Shown here piece after piece: positions 25,535 through 33,043 of a DNA stretch of 64,000 nucleotides (the stretch's first letter is position 1; each line of letters opens with the position of its first letter). Below the pieces are notes generated by a model. It worked only from the letters and a program-made list of their open reading frames with translations, did not search any database and was not told where the DNA came from. Origin of the DNA: Achromobacter sp. Bel (GTDB lineage: Bacteria > Pseudomonadota > Gammaproteobacteria > Burkholderiales > Burkholderiaceae_B); the NCBI RefSeq assembly GCF_012928505.1, contig NZ_JABBJN010000029.1, positions 20,460 through 84,459 on the forward strand, given 5' to 3'. A program made the translations under genes and the position numbers.

Positions 25535-26335
25535 TCAGTCGCAGCGCACGCTCATGCCGCCGTCGACGATGATCTCGGTTCCGGTAACGAACCGGGCTTC
25601 GTCGGATGCCAGGAACAGCGCCGCGTTCGCGGTGTCTGTGCCGTCTCCCATGAAGCCCAGGGGAATGCGGGCCTGGCGTTCGGCCAGCAGGGCATCCACG
25701 TTGCCGCCTGCGCGTTGCCCGGCCAGCCGAGCTTCGACCATGGGGGTGTGCATCTGCCCGGGCACTACCGTATTCACGCGGATGTTGTGCTTGGCATATT
25801 CCACGGCGACGACGCGAGACAGCTGGATGATGCCGGCCTTGGCCGAGGCGTAGCCGACCTGCGCCGCGCCAGTCCAGCGTATGCCGGAGGTGGACGCGGT
25901 GTTCACGATGGCGCCGCCGCCATGGCGTTGCATGACGGGGATGACGTGTTTGCAGGCCAGGAACACGCTCTTCAGGTTGAAGTCCAATTGCGCGTCCCAG
26001 TCCGCTTCGGACAGGTCCACCGGCCCGCCGCGGCGAGAACCCCCGACGTTGTTGACCAGGATGTCGACGCGGCCATAGCGTTCGACGCAAGCCTGCACCA
26101 TGGCCTGGACGTCGGCGCTGACCGTCGCGTCGCCCGTCCAGGCGGTGATGTCTCCGCCTGCGTCCTTGGCTCGCAGCAGCGTTTCGGCCATGGCATCCGC
26201 GTTTTTGTCCACTGCGAAAACCTTGGCGCCTTCCTGCGCGAAGCGCACCGCGACGGCGCGTCCGTTCCCCCAACCCGGGCCGACGCAGCCCGCGCCGGTG
26301 ACGATCGCAACTTTTCCTTCCAGCCTCTTGCTCAT
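25535..26335 (-). CDS. SDR-family NAD(P)-dependent oxidoreductase
   Basis: 266 residues, classical short-chain dehydrogenase. The nucleotide motif is VTGAGCVGPGWGNGRAVAV near residue 10, longer and more Gly-rich than the usual TGxxxGxG. Other blocks: DKNADA (acid after beta-2, suggesting NAD), ILVNNVGGS (about 90), NTASTSG with catalytic Ser (about 140), YASAKAGI with Tyr and Lys (about 157-161), and VPGQMHTPM. It should oxidise a secondary alcohol or lactol, or reduce a ketone. The ATG at 26335 is chosen as the normal family start; an ATG at 26362 is possible. The gene lies between the CMD-like gene and a Bug gene in the operon. Together with the two lactonase-type genes it suggests oxidation to a lactone followed by ring opening. 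Confidence 0.9.
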   Translation of the reverse strand: MSKRLEGKVAIVTGAGCVGPGWGNGRAVAVRFAQEGAKVFAVDKNADAMAETLLRAKDAGGDITAWTGDATVSADVQAMVQACVERYGRVDILVNNVGGSRRGGPVDLSEADWDAQLDFNLKSVFLACKHVIPVMQRHGGGAIVNTASTSGIRWTGAAQVGYASAKAGIIQLSRVVAVEYAKHNIRVNTVVPGQMHTPMVEARLAGQRAGGNVDALLAERQARIPLGFMGDGTDTANAALFLASDEARFVTGTEIIVDGGMSVRCD

Positions 26336-26368
26336 GATCTTCGCTCTATCTGTTGATGACATGCAGTG

Positions 26369-26938
26369 TTAAGGGTTGGCGCTGTCGGCGGCTTTCAGCT
26401 CGTGTGGCTCGCCCTCGGGGGGGTCTATCTGAAAGACATTCAGCGTCATTGAAATCAGGGTGTAGTAGCCGGCCAGCGCCACCAGGTCGATGACGCCGTG
26501 CTGGCCAAACATGGCTTCGGCGCGTGCGTAGACGTCGTCAGACACGCGGCGTGTCTCGTGCAGCTGCGTCAAGAACTCGTGGATCAGGGCTTCATCGGCT
26601 TCTGCAAACGGAATGGGCTTGCCATCGCGCAACGCATCGATCACCGCTTCGGACACGCCCGCCTTGAGCGCGATGGGCTTATGCGCCCACCATTCGAATT
26701 CCGAACCCCACCAGCGCGCGAGCACGAGAATGCCGAATTCGGATTGGCGGGGCGACAGGGAACTGTCGTAGCGGCAGAACTGGCCCAGCGCCTGGGCGGG
26801 TGCTGCCATGGATGGCCGGTGCAGCCATACCGCCAACGGGCCGCGCACGCGGCCGCGCGGGCCGGAGGCGATAAGGTCGTAAATACGCTTCTGTTCGGCG
26901 GACATGTCCTGAACTTGCGGGGGGCTGACGCGTGCCAT
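26369..26938 (-). CDS. Carboxymuconolactone decarboxylase family protein (Cys-less)
   Basis: 189 residues with the alpha-helical CMD/AhpD fold. The helix that carries CxxC in AhpD-like peroxidatic members here reads FEWWAHKPIALKAGVS, keeping the His but with no cysteine pair. This resembles the decarboxylase-like branch rather than the redox branch. The ATG at 26938 follows AGGAGCAAGG. It is the second gene of the operon, 13 bp after the first Bug gene. The family includes gamma-carboxymuconolactone decarboxylase, so a role on a lactone or beta-keto acid intermediate fits its neighbours (inference). Confidence 0.88.
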   Translation of the reverse strand: MARVSPPQVQDMSAEQKRIYDLIASGPRGRVRGPLAVWLHRPSMAAPAQALGQFCRYDSSLSPRQSEFGILVLARWWGSEFEWWAHKPIALKAGVSEAVIDALRDGKPIPFAEADEALIHEFLTQLHETRRVSDDVYARAEAMFGQHGVIDLVALAGYYTLISMTLNVFQIDPPEGEPHELKAADSANP

Positions 26939-26951
26939 CCTTGCTCCTGAA

Positions 26952-27923
26952 TTATTCGGGCTTGATGCCCAGGTCCTGAACCACCTTGCCCCATTGGGAA
27001 ATCTCGTTGCGGATCGTGGTGGTGAATTCGGCGGACGTGCCGCCGGCCGGCTCGGCGCCATCGGCCAACAGCTTTTCCCGGGCTTCCGGGGTCAGCAACG
27101 CGCGATTGACGGCGGCATTGAGTTTTTCAACGATGGGGGCGGGCAGGTTCTTGGGGCCGATCAAGCCGTACCAGAGCGTGGCGTCGTAGCCAGGCAGACC
27201 AGATTCGGCAATCGTCGGCACATTGGGTAATGCGGCGATGCGGGTTGCGGTGGTGACGGCCAGCGCCTTCATCTTGCCGGACGCCACGTGCGGAAGCGCG
27301 CTGGCGGTGGCCGCGAAATAGAGTTGGACCTGGCCGGCCATCAGATCATTCTGTGCGTTGCCGCCGCCCTTGTAAGGGATGTGCGTCATCTCGACGCCCG
27401 CCTTGCGGTTGAACATTTCATTGGCCAGATGAATGACGCTACCTTGGCCCGAAGACGCGTAGTTGATGGCGCCTGGATGCTTCTTGGCGTAGTCGATCAG
27501 CTCGGGCACGGTATTGGGAGCGAAGCCGGGGCTGGCCACCACCAACAAGGGGCCGCGCGACACCTGCACGATGGGCGTGATGTCCGCGACCGGGTCGAAC
27601 GACATCCGGTAAAGGCTGGGGTTGACCGTGTAGCTGGAGGAAATCAGCGTCAGGGTGTAGCCGTCCGCGGGCGCGTTACGGCCCGTTTCGACGCCGATCA
27701 TGCCGCCCGCACCCGGCCGATTTTCCACGACGACGGTCTGCTTCATTTCCGCCGTCAGGGCCTGGCCCAGATATCGCGCCAACAGGTCGGCGCCGCCGCC
27801 CGGCACGAACGTCACGATCAGGCGGATGGGGCGTTCGGGATAGTCGGCTTGCGCCACGCCGCTGGCCGCGGCCAGCACGCAAGCACCCATTGCGGCAAAC
27901 CATCGAAAATAAGGGCTGCGCAT
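26952..27923 (-). CDS. Bug-family substrate-binding protein (first gene of the operon)
   Basis: 323 residues, signal peptide FAAMGACVLAAASGVAQA (cleavage about residue 26). Bug blocks: YPERPIRLIVTFVPGGGADLLAR, VVVENRPGAGGMIGVE, INYASSGQGSVIHLANE, HIPYKGGGNAQNDLMAGQ, NVPTIAESGLPGYDATLWYG. GGAGA precedes the ATG at 27923. It is the promoter-proximal gene of a seven-gene operon (27923 down to 21691) with intergenic gaps of 13, 33, 51, 13, 29 and 31 bp. A LysR gene is divergent, with a 27-bp dyad in the 154-bp gap, so the LysR protein is the likely regulator of the whole operon. Confidence 0.94.
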   Translation of the reverse strand: MRSPYFRWFAAMGACVLAAASGVAQADYPERPIRLIVTFVPGGGADLLARYLGQALTAEMKQTVVVENRPGAGGMIGVETGRNAPADGYTLTLISSSYTVNPSLYRMSFDPVADITPIVQVSRGPLLVVASPGFAPNTVPELIDYAKKHPGAINYASSGQGSVIHLANEMFNRKAGVEMTHIPYKGGGNAQNDLMAGQVQLYFAATASALPHVASGKMKALAVTTATRIAALPNVPTIAESGLPGYDATLWYGLIGPKNLPAPIVEKLNAAVNRALLTPEAREKLLADGAEPAGGTSAEFTTTIRNEISQWGKVVQDLGIKPE

Positions 27924-28004
27924 GAAAGTCTCCGATATGAATATTGTTCTAGGGAGCGATTCTGCTTATTCTGTGTAATAGCCGTCCAATATGTTTTTCG
28001 GATG

Positions 28005-28031
28005 TCAGTAATTCTTCTTTGGAATTACTGA
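28005..28031. promoter_or_regulatory. Operator dyad between the Bug operon and its divergent LysR gene
   Basis: TCAGTAATTC (28005-28014) is exactly inverted as GAATTACTGA (28022-28031), with seven bases between. It lies in the 154-bp gap between divergent starts at 27923 and 28078. A 10-bp perfect dyad with a T-N11-A arrangement is typical of a LysR recognition site. The surrounding gap is A/T-rich, as expected for two promoters. Confidence 0.7.
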
Positions 28032-28077
28032 ATTTGATGATCCCATTCACGCTTTCCCATTTGTGACGTCCCGCGCC

Positions 28078-28956
28078 ATGGATTTGAAGTCGATGCGTAT
28101 GTTTCTTGCGCTTGCTGAAGAGCTCCACTACGGGCGCGCCGCCGCGCGTCTTTTCATTTCCCAGCCGCCGTTGACCAAGGCCATCCAGCAGTTGGAAGAA
28201 CGGCTGGGCGTCACCCTTTTTGACCGCAACAAACGCAGCGTCAAACTGACGGTGGCCGGCACGGCACTGGTCCAGGAAGCCCGCAGACTGTTGGCGCAGA
28301 CGGAACTCTCCATCCGCACGGTGCAGCGTGCCGAGCGTGGCGATGCGGGGCGCCTGCGCATTGGATTTGTGGCGGCGGTGCTGTTCATGGATATCCGGGA
28401 AGTGGTGCTGGGGCTGGAACGCGATCTGCCCGGCCTGGAAAGCGTATGGGAAGAAATGGGGTCGTCGGAGCAGCTTCAGGCGCTGGAGCAGGACCGCATC
28501 GACATCGGCTTTGCCCAGGTTTCTCAGGGCGTGGGTGACATGAAGTCGATACCGGTGGGACGCGTCGACCTGGTGATCGCGCTGGACGAAGGGCACCGGT
28601 TGGCGCGACATCGGCGCGTCAAGCTGGAAGCGTTGGCGCAAGATGCCTTCGTCGCAATTCCCCGGCACAGCGGGCCAAGCTTCCATGACCTGACGATCGC
28701 CGCCTGCATGGAGGCCGGGTTCAGCCCCAGGATCATGCATTACGCCAAACACCTCGTGTCGGTGGTGAGCTTGGTCGCCATGGGACGCGGGGTATCGCTT
28801 GTGCCACGGTCATTTGCGCGCGCTGGCGTCCCGGGCGTGGTGTTTAAGGATATCGATGGCCTGCTGGTCGAGGCGGAGTACTCGGCAGTATGGAATCCCG
28901 CCAATACCTTGCCGCTCTTGCCTCATGTGCTGAACCTGTTGGGCGGCAAGCGCTAG
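28078..28956 (+). CDS. LysR-family transcriptional regulator
   Basis: 292 residues. The N-terminal helix-turn-helix (MDLKSMRMFLALAEELHYGRAAARLFISQPPLTKAIQQLE is at 1-40; key residues AAARLF and QPPLTKAI) is followed by the periplasmic-binding-protein-like effector domain from about 90. The ATG at 28078 matches the usual LysR start; a GTG five codons upstream (28063) is open and neither has a clear ribosome site. It is divergent from the seven-gene Bug/lactonase operon and shares the dyad-containing gap, so it probably activates that operon and represses itself. Confidence 0.92.
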   Translation: MDLKSMRMFLALAEELHYGRAAARLFISQPPLTKAIQQLEERLGVTLFDRNKRSVKLTVAGTALVQEARRLLAQTELSIRTVQRAERGDAGRLRIGFVAAVLFMDIREVVLGLERDLPGLESVWEEMGSSEQLQALEQDRIDIGFAQVSQGVGDMKSIPVGRVDLVIALDEGHRLARHRRVKLEALAQDAFVAIPRHSGPSFHDLTIAACMEAGFSPRIMHYAKHLVSVVSLVAMGRGVSLVPRSFARAGVPGVVFKDIDGLLVEAEYSAVWNPANTLPLLPHVLNLLGGKR

Positions 28957-28980
28957 CGCCTGAGCCTTGCGCGGCGATTT

Positions 28981-29010
28981 GCGCCTAATTCCATTATGTG
29001 GAATTGGCGC
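28981..29010. promoter_or_regulatory. IclR-type operator, copy 3 (TTCCATTATGTGGAA)
   Basis: TTCCA-TTATG-TGGAA at 28989-29003 lies 104 bp upstream of the PrpD-family gene. The dyad extends outwards to GCGCC ... GGCGC (28981-29010) with one unpaired T on the left, making it the longest of the three copies. The same half-sites and spacing occur at 17491 and 20519. The closest candidate binder encoded in the window is the IclR protein from 16665-17486, 11.5 kb away. Confidence 0.65.
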
Positions 29011-29106
29011 GTTGCGGTGGCCTCGAGGTCGACCCTAGACTCGTCATGGCCTGGCTATCCAGCCAGACGCCCCTGAGAAAACCGAACATCACGTGGAAGC
29101 TGCCGC

Positions 29107-30441
29107 ATGCATGCCATCGAACTTTTGAGCGCATTTGCCGACAAGATCCAACAAGAACCCCTGTCCGCAGAGGTCAGCCGGCACGCCAAGCGCGCGCTTG
29201 TCGATTGGTATGCCGCGGCTTATCCCGGCGCGTCTGACCCCGCAGTGGGAATACTGCGTTCGTTGCTGCTGGACGAACCCGCCTGCGACGCGGCCGATCT
29301 GGTGGCGGGGGGGCAGGCGACGGCGCGCTCGGCCGCCCTGATCAACGGGGCGGCCGCGCATGCCGCCGAGCTGGACGACAGCTATCGGGACGCGATGTAC
29401 CACCCGGGGGCCGCAACCATCGCCGCGGCGCTAGCCGCCTGTCAGGAACAAGGCCTGTGCGGGGCGCGGCTGTTGAGGGCCATCGTGACGGGCTACGAAG
29501 TGTCCACCCGCATCGGCGTGGTGCTGGGCCGCGCGCATTATCAGTATTGGCATAGCACCGGCACGGTGGGCACGTTCGGGGCGGTGGCTGCGGCAGGTTC
29601 CGCCTATGGCCTGAATCAGGCGCAATTTGCCCATGGCCTTGGCACCGCCGCCACCTTTGCGGCCGGCTTGCAGCAAGCCTTTCGCAGCGACTCCATGTCC
29701 AAACCCCTGCATGCCGCGCGGGCGGCCGAAGCCGGCGTGCTTGCCGCCAAGGCGGCACGGCGTGGGCTGACGGGGGCTTGGGACATGCTGGACGGAAAAG
29801 GGGGGCTGGGGCAATCCATGAGCGATGGCCCCTCCTGGGATGGCGTGGGTGACACCTTGGGCAAGGACTTTCACATTACCCGGCTGACGTTCAAGAATCA
29901 TGTGGGTTGCGGCCATACATTCGCGGCCATCGATGCCGCGCTTGCGCTGCGCGAGGGCGCAGGCTTCAACCTCGGGGACGCCAGCCGAATCCATGTCTAC
30001 ACCTATCGTCCCGCGTTGGACATCGCTTGCTATGGCAAGCCGGCAAGCTCCAACGAAGCACGCTTCAGCCTGCGCTACGTGGTGGCGCACGCCTTGCTTC
30101 ATGGCAGCGTCCGCCTGAACGCCTATGACGACGAGCGTGTCCACGACCCCGTGCTGGGCGCGCTCATCGACCGTATCGATGTGCATGCGGATCCCGATAT
30201 CGACGCCGCATTTCCCGCGAATCGTTCCGCTCGGATCGAGATTGAATTCACCTCTGGACAACGGCGGACGCACTTCCAGGCGAACCGGAAGGGCGATCCG
30301 GAAGATCCGCTCAGCGACGCCCAGCTTGAGTCAAAGTTCATCGAGCTTGCAACCCCGTGCCTGGGTGCAGCGGCGGCAAAGGAAAAGCTGGCGGATCTTT
30401 GGCACATCGATCAGCGCGCCGACCTGCGCAACATGGCGTAG
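29107..30441 (+). CDS. MmgE/PrpD family protein
   Basis: 444 residues, all-helical N-terminal domain plus C-terminal alpha/beta lid, as in 2-methylcitrate dehydratase PrpD and cis-aconitate decarboxylase. Characteristic blocks: INGAAAHAAELDD (about 80-92), the GYEVSTRIG region (about 130), and HVGCGHTFAAIDAALAL (about 265). The family removes water from, or decarboxylates, tricarboxylic or hydroxy-acids. The gene is not next to prpB or prpC, so a propionate role is unlikely. An IclR-type operator is upstream, and a Bug gene plus a second PrpD gene follow. The substrate is probably the acid taken up by that Bug protein (inference). Confidence 0.9.
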   Translation: MHAIELLSAFADKIQQEPLSAEVSRHAKRALVDWYAAAYPGASDPAVGILRSLLLDEPACDAADLVAGGQATARSAALINGAAAHAAELDDSYRDAMYHPGAATIAAALAACQEQGLCGARLLRAIVTGYEVSTRIGVVLGRAHYQYWHSTGTVGTFGAVAAAGSAYGLNQAQFAHGLGTAATFAAGLQQAFRSDSMSKPLHAARAAEAGVLAAKAARRGLTGAWDMLDGKGGLGQSMSDGPSWDGVGDTLGKDFHITRLTFKNHVGCGHTFAAIDAALALREGAGFNLGDASRIHVYTYRPALDIACYGKPASSNEARFSLRYVVAHALLHGSVRLNAYDDERVHDPVLGALIDRIDVHADPDIDAAFPANRSARIEIEFTSGQRRTHFQANRKGDPEDPLSDAQLESKFIELATPCLGAAAAKEKLADLWHIDQRADLRNMA

Positions 30442-30449
30442 TCAGACAT

Positions 30450-30505
30450 ATAACTGTTGGTCGAAATCGATATTGGACCGTCTCGAGGCCGCAAAGATAG
30501 AGTGC
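30450..30505 (+). promoter_or_regulatory. Duplicated promoter/operator, copy A, ahead of the Bug-PrpD pair
   Basis: From 30450 the DNA reads ATAACTGTTGGTCG, then AAATCGATATTGGA, and 47 bases from the start has ATAGAGTGC (30497-30505). The same layout with 22 of 28 bases identical occurs at 33943-33997 ahead of the alpha/beta hydrolase gene. TTGGAC at 30473 and GATAGA at 30496, 17 bases apart, would serve as -35 and -10. It begins 8 bp after the first PrpD stop, giving the downstream Bug/PrpD genes their own promoter, probably under the LysR gene at 33044-33928. Confidence 0.6.
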
Positions 30506-30611
30506 TTGCACGGACGCGACAGAACGTCCGCGCCATTCGCAGCCGGCACGCGCAACCCTGAAAGCGCGGCGTGCGCTGCGGATGAACTCGACATCCCTGG
30601 CTGGAGACACC

Positions 30612-31619
30612 ATGAAGTCCAATCAACGACGCGCGTTCCTGCGCGCAAGCCTGCCGTTGGCCGCGCTGATCGCATCTGGCGCCGCCGCGCTTCCCATTAC
30701 GGCGTGGGCCGATACAGCGTATCCGAAGCAGAAGGCGATCACCCTGGTGGTGCCGTATACCCCAGGCGGATCTATCGATACGATGGCGCGCCTGGTGGCC
30801 GAACAATTGCAGGCCCGGCTGGGCCAGAACATCATTGTCGAGAACCGCGCAGGCGCGTCGGGATTGATCGGCTCTGAATATGTCGCGCGCTCCGCGCCGG
30901 ATGGCTATACCTTGCTGTTCAACGCGTCGAGCCAAGTGGAGATGCCCTTGGTGATGGGGCGCGCCACCTATGACGCAGAGAAGGATTTCACCGCCATCTC
31001 GCAAGTCGGATACGTGCCCTTGCTGGTGGTGACGCATCCCGGCATTCCCGCCAAGGACCTGCGTGAGTTCTCGGCGCTGGTTAAAGGCGGGAAGAACAAA
31101 TACACCTGGGCGACGTCTGGCTACGGCACATCGGGCCACCTGGCTGAAGAACTCATCAAACACGGGCTGAAGCTGGACATGGACATCATCTCCTACAAGG
31201 GCGCGGCGCCGCAGCTGACGGACGTGATGGGCGGCCACGTGTCCGCCGCCGTGTCGCCCATGCCCGGCGTCTATCCGCATGTCAAATCCGGCAAGCTGCG
31301 TCCGCTGGCAGTGACCAGCGCAGCGCGCCTGCCGCAAATGCCGGATGTGCCCACCGTTGTGGAAAGCGGTTTGCCCGGCTTCGAACTGTTGTCGTGGTAC
31401 GGCGTGTGGGGGCCGGCTGGCATGCCCGAGCCCGTCGTGCAGCGGTTGGCGCAGGAAGTCGAGGCGGTGAAAAGCAATGCCGCCTTGCAAGCGCGATTCC
31501 AGGAACTGTCTTTTGTCACCGTGCCGTCGACACCGGCCGCGTTTGCAGAGGTGATCCGCAAGGACATCGAGAAGGTGAAAGGCATAGTCGCGGACGCAAA
31601 CATTCGCGTGGCGTTTTAA
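30612..31619 (+). CDS. Bug-family substrate-binding protein between two PrpD genes
   Basis: 335 residues. The N-terminus SNQRRAFLRASLPLAALIASGAAALPITAWA has an RR-containing, Tat-like signal with cleavage about residue 36. Bug blocks: YPKQKAITLVVPYTPGGSIDTMAR, IIVENRAGASGLIGSE, YTWATSGYGTSGHLAEEL, ISYKGAAPQLTDVMGGH, DVPTVVESGLPGFELLSWYG. The ATG at 30612 is preceded by GGAGA. It ends 9 bp before the second PrpD gene, so the two are co-transcribed. The sandwich between two MmgE/PrpD enzymes makes it a good candidate for a receptor of a tricarboxylate or hydroxy-dicarboxylate. Confidence 0.93.
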   Translation: MKSNQRRAFLRASLPLAALIASGAAALPITAWADTAYPKQKAITLVVPYTPGGSIDTMARLVAEQLQARLGQNIIVENRAGASGLIGSEYVARSAPDGYTLLFNASSQVEMPLVMGRATYDAEKDFTAISQVGYVPLLVVTHPGIPAKDLREFSALVKGGKNKYTWATSGYGTSGHLAEELIKHGLKLDMDIISYKGAAPQLTDVMGGHVSAAVSPMPGVYPHVKSGKLRPLAVTSAARLPQMPDVPTVVESGLPGFELLSWYGVWGPAGMPEPVVQRLAQEVEAVKSNAALQARFQELSFVTVPSTPAAFAEVIRKDIEKVKGIVADANIRVAF

Positions 31620-31628
31620 GGAGAAGCC

Positions 31629-33032
31629 GTGATGACGACCACCACGAAAACGCTTGCGCAATGGATTTCCGGTCTGCGGCGCGATGACGTGCCAGAGGAC
31701 GTGCGCCGTGCCTTGCGCTTGCTGGCCATGGATACGTTCGCGTGCGCCATGGCAGGCGGCGCGCAGCCTTGGACGCAGGCCATCCGGTCGTGGGCGCTGG
31801 CGCCCGGCTCCAGCTTGCAGGGACCGTCGCGAATTTGGGGAGAGTCCACGGGACGCTTGCGCGCGTCGGACGCCGCCATGGTGAACGGCGCGGCCGCCCA
31901 TGCGTTCGAGTTGGATGACTTCCACAACGCCAAGGTGCATCTGGGCGCGGTGGTGGTGCCAACGGTGTTTGCGCTGGCCGAAAGCCTGGATGCCACGCCC
32001 GAACGTGTCGAGACCGCACTGGCTGCGGGTTACGAGCTCATCATCCGAAGTTCGCTGGCGCTTAAGCCTGCGCTGGCGCGGCTGCACGGTTGGCATCTGA
32101 CCGCCGTGTGCGGTCCCTTGGGCGCGGCGGCGGCAGCTTCCGTGATGCTGGGGTTGGACGCGGAGCGTACCAGTTGGGCCTTGGGCTTGGCAGGGACGCA
32201 GTCGGGCGGGCTGTTTGCATTTACGGCGGACGGCGCGTCTTCCAAGCGCTTTCATCCGGGGCGCGCGGCGCATGCCGGCGTGATGGCGGCGGAACTGGCG
32301 AACCTGGGCTTGAGTGGCCCCACTCAGCTGTTCGAGGCGGAAGACGGGGGATGGCTGCGCGCATTTTCGGCAGATCCGGACGAATCGGCGCTGACCGCTC
32401 GCCTGGGCGCGCGTTGGCATGCTCCAGAGACCAATTTCAAACCGTATGCGTGCTGCGGCAGCATGCACGCGCATGTGGACGCCGCGATCGCGCTGCGGCC
32501 CCACTGGACGCCGGGCGGCCGCGTGCGGGTGGGCATGCCCGACGTGGTTCGGGTGCAGTGTGGTTACGACTATCTGCCGGGCAGTGCGCTGAATGCACAG
32601 ATGAGCGGCCGATACAGCGTGGCGGTGGCGCTGCTGGACGGCGCGGTGCTGCCCGAACAGTTTGAAGCGGGCAGGATGCAGTCGGAGGATGTCGTCACGC
32701 TTGCCCGGCAGCTGGAGCTGGTCCACGACGAGGACCTGGACGCGCTTTACCCGCGCAACTTTTGCGGTTGGGTCGAGGTGCAGCGCCCGGATGGCGAGTG
32801 GAAGCGCCACGCGGTGTTGAATCCGTCCGGGTCAGCGGCCAACGCGTCGCGTGGCGAGGCGATACAGGCCAAGGCCGATACCCTTCTGACGCCATTGTTG
32901 GGCGCGAACGGTGCGGCGAGATTGCGCGGATCGTTCAACACGCTGGGCGAGACGCCCATCCGCGAGTTGCTGGCCAACGCCACGATCCACGACGTGGCGG
33001 AACCGGCGCGACCGGCTCGTCATGTGGCGTAG
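31629..33032 (+). CDS. MmgE/PrpD family protein, second copy
   Basis: 467 residues. Conserved blocks: VNGAAAHAFELDDFHNAKVHLG (about 80-101), AAGYELIIRS (about 133), GWHLTAVCGPLGAAAAAS (about 155) and YACCGSMHAHVDAAIAL (about 275). It is only distantly similar to the copy at 29107, so this is not a recent duplication. GTG at 31629 and ATG at 31632 are both usable behind AAGGAG (31618-31623). It follows the Bug gene by 9 bp and converges on a LysR gene 11 bp beyond its stop. Reaction by family: dehydration or decarboxylation of a hydroxy-tricarboxylate-like acid. Confidence 0.9.
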   Translation: MMTTTTKTLAQWISGLRRDDVPEDVRRALRLLAMDTFACAMAGGAQPWTQAIRSWALAPGSSLQGPSRIWGESTGRLRASDAAMVNGAAAHAFELDDFHNAKVHLGAVVVPTVFALAESLDATPERVETALAAGYELIIRSSLALKPALARLHGWHLTAVCGPLGAAAAASVMLGLDAERTSWALGLAGTQSGGLFAFTADGASSKRFHPGRAAHAGVMAAELANLGLSGPTQLFEAEDGGWLRAFSADPDESALTARLGARWHAPETNFKPYACCGSMHAHVDAAIALRPHWTPGGRVRVGMPDVVRVQCGYDYLPGSALNAQMSGRYSVAVALLDGAVLPEQFEAGRMQSEDVVTLARQLELVHDEDLDALYPRNFCGWVEVQRPDGEWKRHAVLNPSGSAANASRGEAIQAKADTLLTPLLGANGAARLRGSFNTLGETPIRELLANATIHDVAEPARPARHVA

Positions 33033-33043
33033 CAGCGGCGCGC

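Noticed and set aside
30411..32810. 799-codon minus-strand open frame opposite the Bug and PrpD genes
   Set aside because: Its composition is typical antisense (His/Arg/Gln-rich), it spans two real genes and their intergenic promoter, and it has no recognisable domain.
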